From: Pseudomonadota bacterium
Lineage (GTDB): Bacteria > Cyanobacteriota > Vampirovibrionia > LMEP-6097
Assembly (NCBI GenBank): GCA_009924885.1
Contig: RFQS01000117.1
Location: forward strand, 1-7,221
Direction: 5' to 3'
Length of the DNA: 7,221 nucleotides
This document shows positions 5,462-7,221 of the stretch, in pieces (the first letter of the stretch is position 1; the number at the start of each line of letters is the position of its first letter). The translations under genes and the position numbers were made by a program. The notes beneath the pieces are model-generated. The model saw only the letters and a list, made by a program, of their open reading frames with translations, did not search any database and was not told the DNA's origin.

Positions 5462-7069
5462 CTATAAAGTTTCGATAAGATACCCACCTAGATTCCTTTC
5501 TAGAGAGTTAAAGTTAATGCCAATGATGTGAAGCTGTTTATTAGGTATATTTAAATATTTTTCATAATATTTTTTATCTTTAATCTGCTTTAAAGCAGCT
5601 TCAGGTGAGCTGTCTACTTTAAATTCAAAGAGGTAGATGTCAGAATCATTTTCTAATACTAAATCTATTCTCCCAGAGCTAGTTCTATCTTCTGTATTTA
5701 CTCTAAAAGAAGTTACACGCATCAGTAAATAAAAAATTAGCTGGAAATATTTTTCATTTAAATTCTTTACTGGGATTACTTCGTAAGGAATAGAAGCGAA
5801 GAAAGGTTTTAATAAGGAAAAGAATTTTTCTAAATCATTTTCTAGGATGGCGTCTTCTAATACTTTAGTTATAGCATTAGCTCTTTCTGGTCTTTTCTCA
5901 TCTATGTAAACTTTTAAAAGACTCTCTATGAGCGAGTTTTTAACCTCAAAATTAGGGTAACAGAGAGTATATCTAGTTATGTCATTTCTGACACTAAAAT
6001 CTTTAATGGTTAAATAGCCAGTATCGTAAAGAATAGGCAGTAATGGAATACTATCTACATCATAACTCTTTAAAGAACTATCAATAATCGTAGCTTCACC
6101 CTCATATTCCTCTATGTCTGGGGAATTTAATTTAATTAACTCTACAAGATAAGTTGGAGTACCACTTTCAAACCAGAAATTATTAAATTTCTCTTCATTA
6201 AAGAAACATAAGGTAGAGAAAGGGTTATAGACCTTAATCTCAGATTCAGAAAATCTATAGCCGTTATACCAGTATTTAATTTTCGCTAGCAGAGTAGATC
6301 TGCTAATGGAGCGCTTTTCAGCGATTAAGTCTATATACTCTGAAAAATTACTATTTAATTCCTCTTGGGTAATTCCGAGAAGAGCTGAATATTTTTCCTG
6401 CATCGAAATATTTACTAAATTATTTAATCCAGAAAATATAGAGGTTTTAGCAAATTTACTAACTCCAGTTAAAAAAATGAATCTGAGATTAGCATCTTCA
6501 GATTTCATGATTTTGTAAAAATCATGCAGCACCTCTCTATTTTTTGCAGCCATTTCAGGTCTGGTAACGTGTTTGATAATTGGATCATCGTATTCATCTA
6601 CTAAAACTACTACCTTTTCACCATACTTTTTCGCTAGTTCGTGAATTAATAGCTGAAACATTCTAGATGGGCCGCCAGAACTGTCTAATTTTACAGAGTG
6701 ATTTTCAGCAATATCTGATATCGCTGATTTAAGACCTTTATATAGATTTTCACTAGTATCTTTTTCTATCGCAGAAATATCTAAATTAATAACAGGGTAC
6801 TCTTTCCAAACATAATCAGAACTATCTATCCATAGTCCTTTAAAAAGATGCCTTTTATTTCTAAAAATAGCGCCTAATGTAGACACCAAGAGAGACTTAC
6901 CAAAACGGCGTGGGCGACTGAGGAAATGTGCTTTAGACCCTGAAGAGAGAAGTTCATAGATATATGCTGTTTTATCTACATATAAACAGTTATCTTCTAT
7001 GATCTCTGAAAAAGTCTGCTTGCCTATGGGTAACTTTTTTAGCATAGCTCTAATTATAGCTCTCTGCAT
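5462..7069 (-). CDS. AAA-ATPase-like protein with C-terminal PD-(D/E)XK nuclease domain
   Basis: Matches the AAA-ATPase-like (PF09820) plus PDDEXK_9 (PF08011, formerly DUF1703) architecture at the usual length of just over 500 residues. The N-terminus KKLPIGKQTFSEIIEDNCLYVDKT (11-34) is the family signature. The P-loop is the family's variant RPRRFGKS (52-59), Walker B is VVVLVDEYDDP (153-163), and FLTGVSKFAK (199-208) and NPFSTL (282-287) are conserved landmarks. The C-terminal nuclease core is GRIDLV (466-471) with D469, then FEFKV (481-485) with E482 and K484, so the active site looks intact. The role is unproven; the family is widespread, often multi-copy in host-associated and anaerobic bacteria, and suspected of mobile or defence functions. 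The long frame begins at ATG 7069, but the internal Met at residue 9 (base 7045) gives MLKKLPIG, the more typical start. Neither has a clear Shine-Dalgarno sequence. The next gene, cupin-FAD, follows after 51 bases and may be co-transcribed. Confidence 0.93.
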   Translation of the reverse strand: MQRAIIRAMLKKLPIGKQTFSEIIEDNCLYVDKTAYIYELLSSGSKAHFLSRPRRFGKSLLVSTLGAIFRNKRHLFKGLWIDSSDYVWKEYPVINLDISAIEKDTSENLYKGLKSAISDIAENHSVKLDSSGGPSRMFQLLIHELAKKYGEKVVVLVDEYDDPIIKHVTRPEMAAKNREVLHDFYKIMKSEDANLRFIFLTGVSKFAKTSIFSGLNNLVNISMQEKYSALLGITQEELNSNFSEYIDLIAEKRSISRSTLLAKIKYWYNGYRFSESEIKVYNPFSTLCFFNEEKFNNFWFESGTPTYLVELIKLNSPDIEEYEGEATIIDSSLKSYDVDSIPLLPILYDTGYLTIKDFSVRNDITRYTLCYPNFEVKNSLIESLLKVYIDEKRPERANAITKVLEDAILENDLEKFFSLLKPFFASIPYEVIPVKNLNEKYFQLIFYLLMRVTSFRVNTEDRTSSGRIDLVLENDSDIYLFEFKVDSSPEAALKQIKDKKYYEKYLNIPNKQLHIIGINFNSLERNLGGYLIETL

Positions 7070-7086
7070 GGTTTGAGAAATTTGTG

Positions 7087-7115
7087 AATTTAAGAATGGT
7101 AATTCAACAAATCAA
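7087..7115 (-). promoter_or_regulatory. Candidate promoter for the AAA-ATPase-like gene
   Basis: On the - strand TTGATT (7115-7110) and TAAATT (7092-7087) are 17 bases apart, four of six matches each. The start would be near 7080, leaving about 10 bases before ATG 7069 but about 35 before ATG 7045, which mildly supports the second start. Such matches are common in A+T-rich DNA. Confidence 0.25.
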
Positions 7116-7221
7116 TGTGGAATCCTGTATCTGTCGCTTTAACTCTGTTTCTCCCGAGTTTGACAGTACATACACATTGCAAAATTCTAAAAGTCTTACA
7201 GGGCAGGGGTTTTAGCGTTTC
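7090..7221 (-). other. Unassigned upstream region with a short open frame running in from the edge
   Basis: The last 130 or so bases hold no recognised gene. One - strand frame stays open for 43 codons from the window edge to TAA at 7092-7090 and ends GRNRVKATDTGFHIDLLNYHS. It could be the tail of a gene beyond the window or chance. G+C at 7111-7221 is 45 of 111, a little above the neighbouring gene. No ribosome site or start is visible, and no product is proposed. Confidence 0.2.

Noticed and set aside
7160..7190. Perfect -35 box TTGACA on the + strand
   Set aside because: No acceptable -10 box lies 16-18 bases downstream, and the only following start (ATG 7115) is upstream of it.

Overview
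The window is a composite of two unlike DNAs. Bases 1 to about 730 are G+C-rich (line 61-120 is 42/60 G+C). From about 735 to the end the DNA is A+T-rich (22/60 at 1081-1140, 16/60 at 5701-5760). The switch happens within a dozen bases, inside two conserved genes read towards each other: a phosphate-selective-type porin on the + strand and cinA on the - strand. Both lose their 3' ends there, and no mobile element, tRNA or repeat marks the border. A chimeric contig or amplification chimera is the simplest reading. The G+C-rich piece may itself be a join: its first 30 or so codons look like the basic/transmembrane stretch of a planctomycete-type Ser/Thr kinase, then run in frame into mid-porin sequence.

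The A+T-rich part looks like one coherent bacterial locus, probably from a low-G+C bacterium, possibly a proteobacterium or host-associated lineage. That guess rests on composition, the Fur-type operators and an AAA-ATPase-like/PD-(D/E)XK protein of a type often expanded in such genomes; no gene fixes the taxon. From right to left on the - strand it holds: the AAA-ATPase-like/PD-(D/E)XK protein (5462-7069); a fused cupin plus FAD/NAD(P)-binding protein (3515-5410); then, after a gene on the + strand, an unrecognised 355-residue protein (1625-2692) followed after one base by cinA (from 1623 down). The + strand gene (2822-3529) is a nucleoside phosphorylase/nucleosidase-fold protein. It runs divergently from the unknown protein and overlaps the end of the cupin-FAD gene tail to tail by 15 bases.

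The most informative regulatory stretch is the 129-base divergent gap 2693-2821. It carries two near-perfect 7-1-7 Fur-type palindromes, and a good sigma-70-like promoter for the leftward pair overlaps one of them. This suggests iron control of the unknown protein, cinA and perhaps the nucleosidase. The start of the unknown gene is also odd: a better in-frame ATG lies inside the first operator but is separated from the long frame by one TAA. No RNA gene, CRISPR array or insertion sequence was seen, and there is no gene-free stretch over 300 bases.
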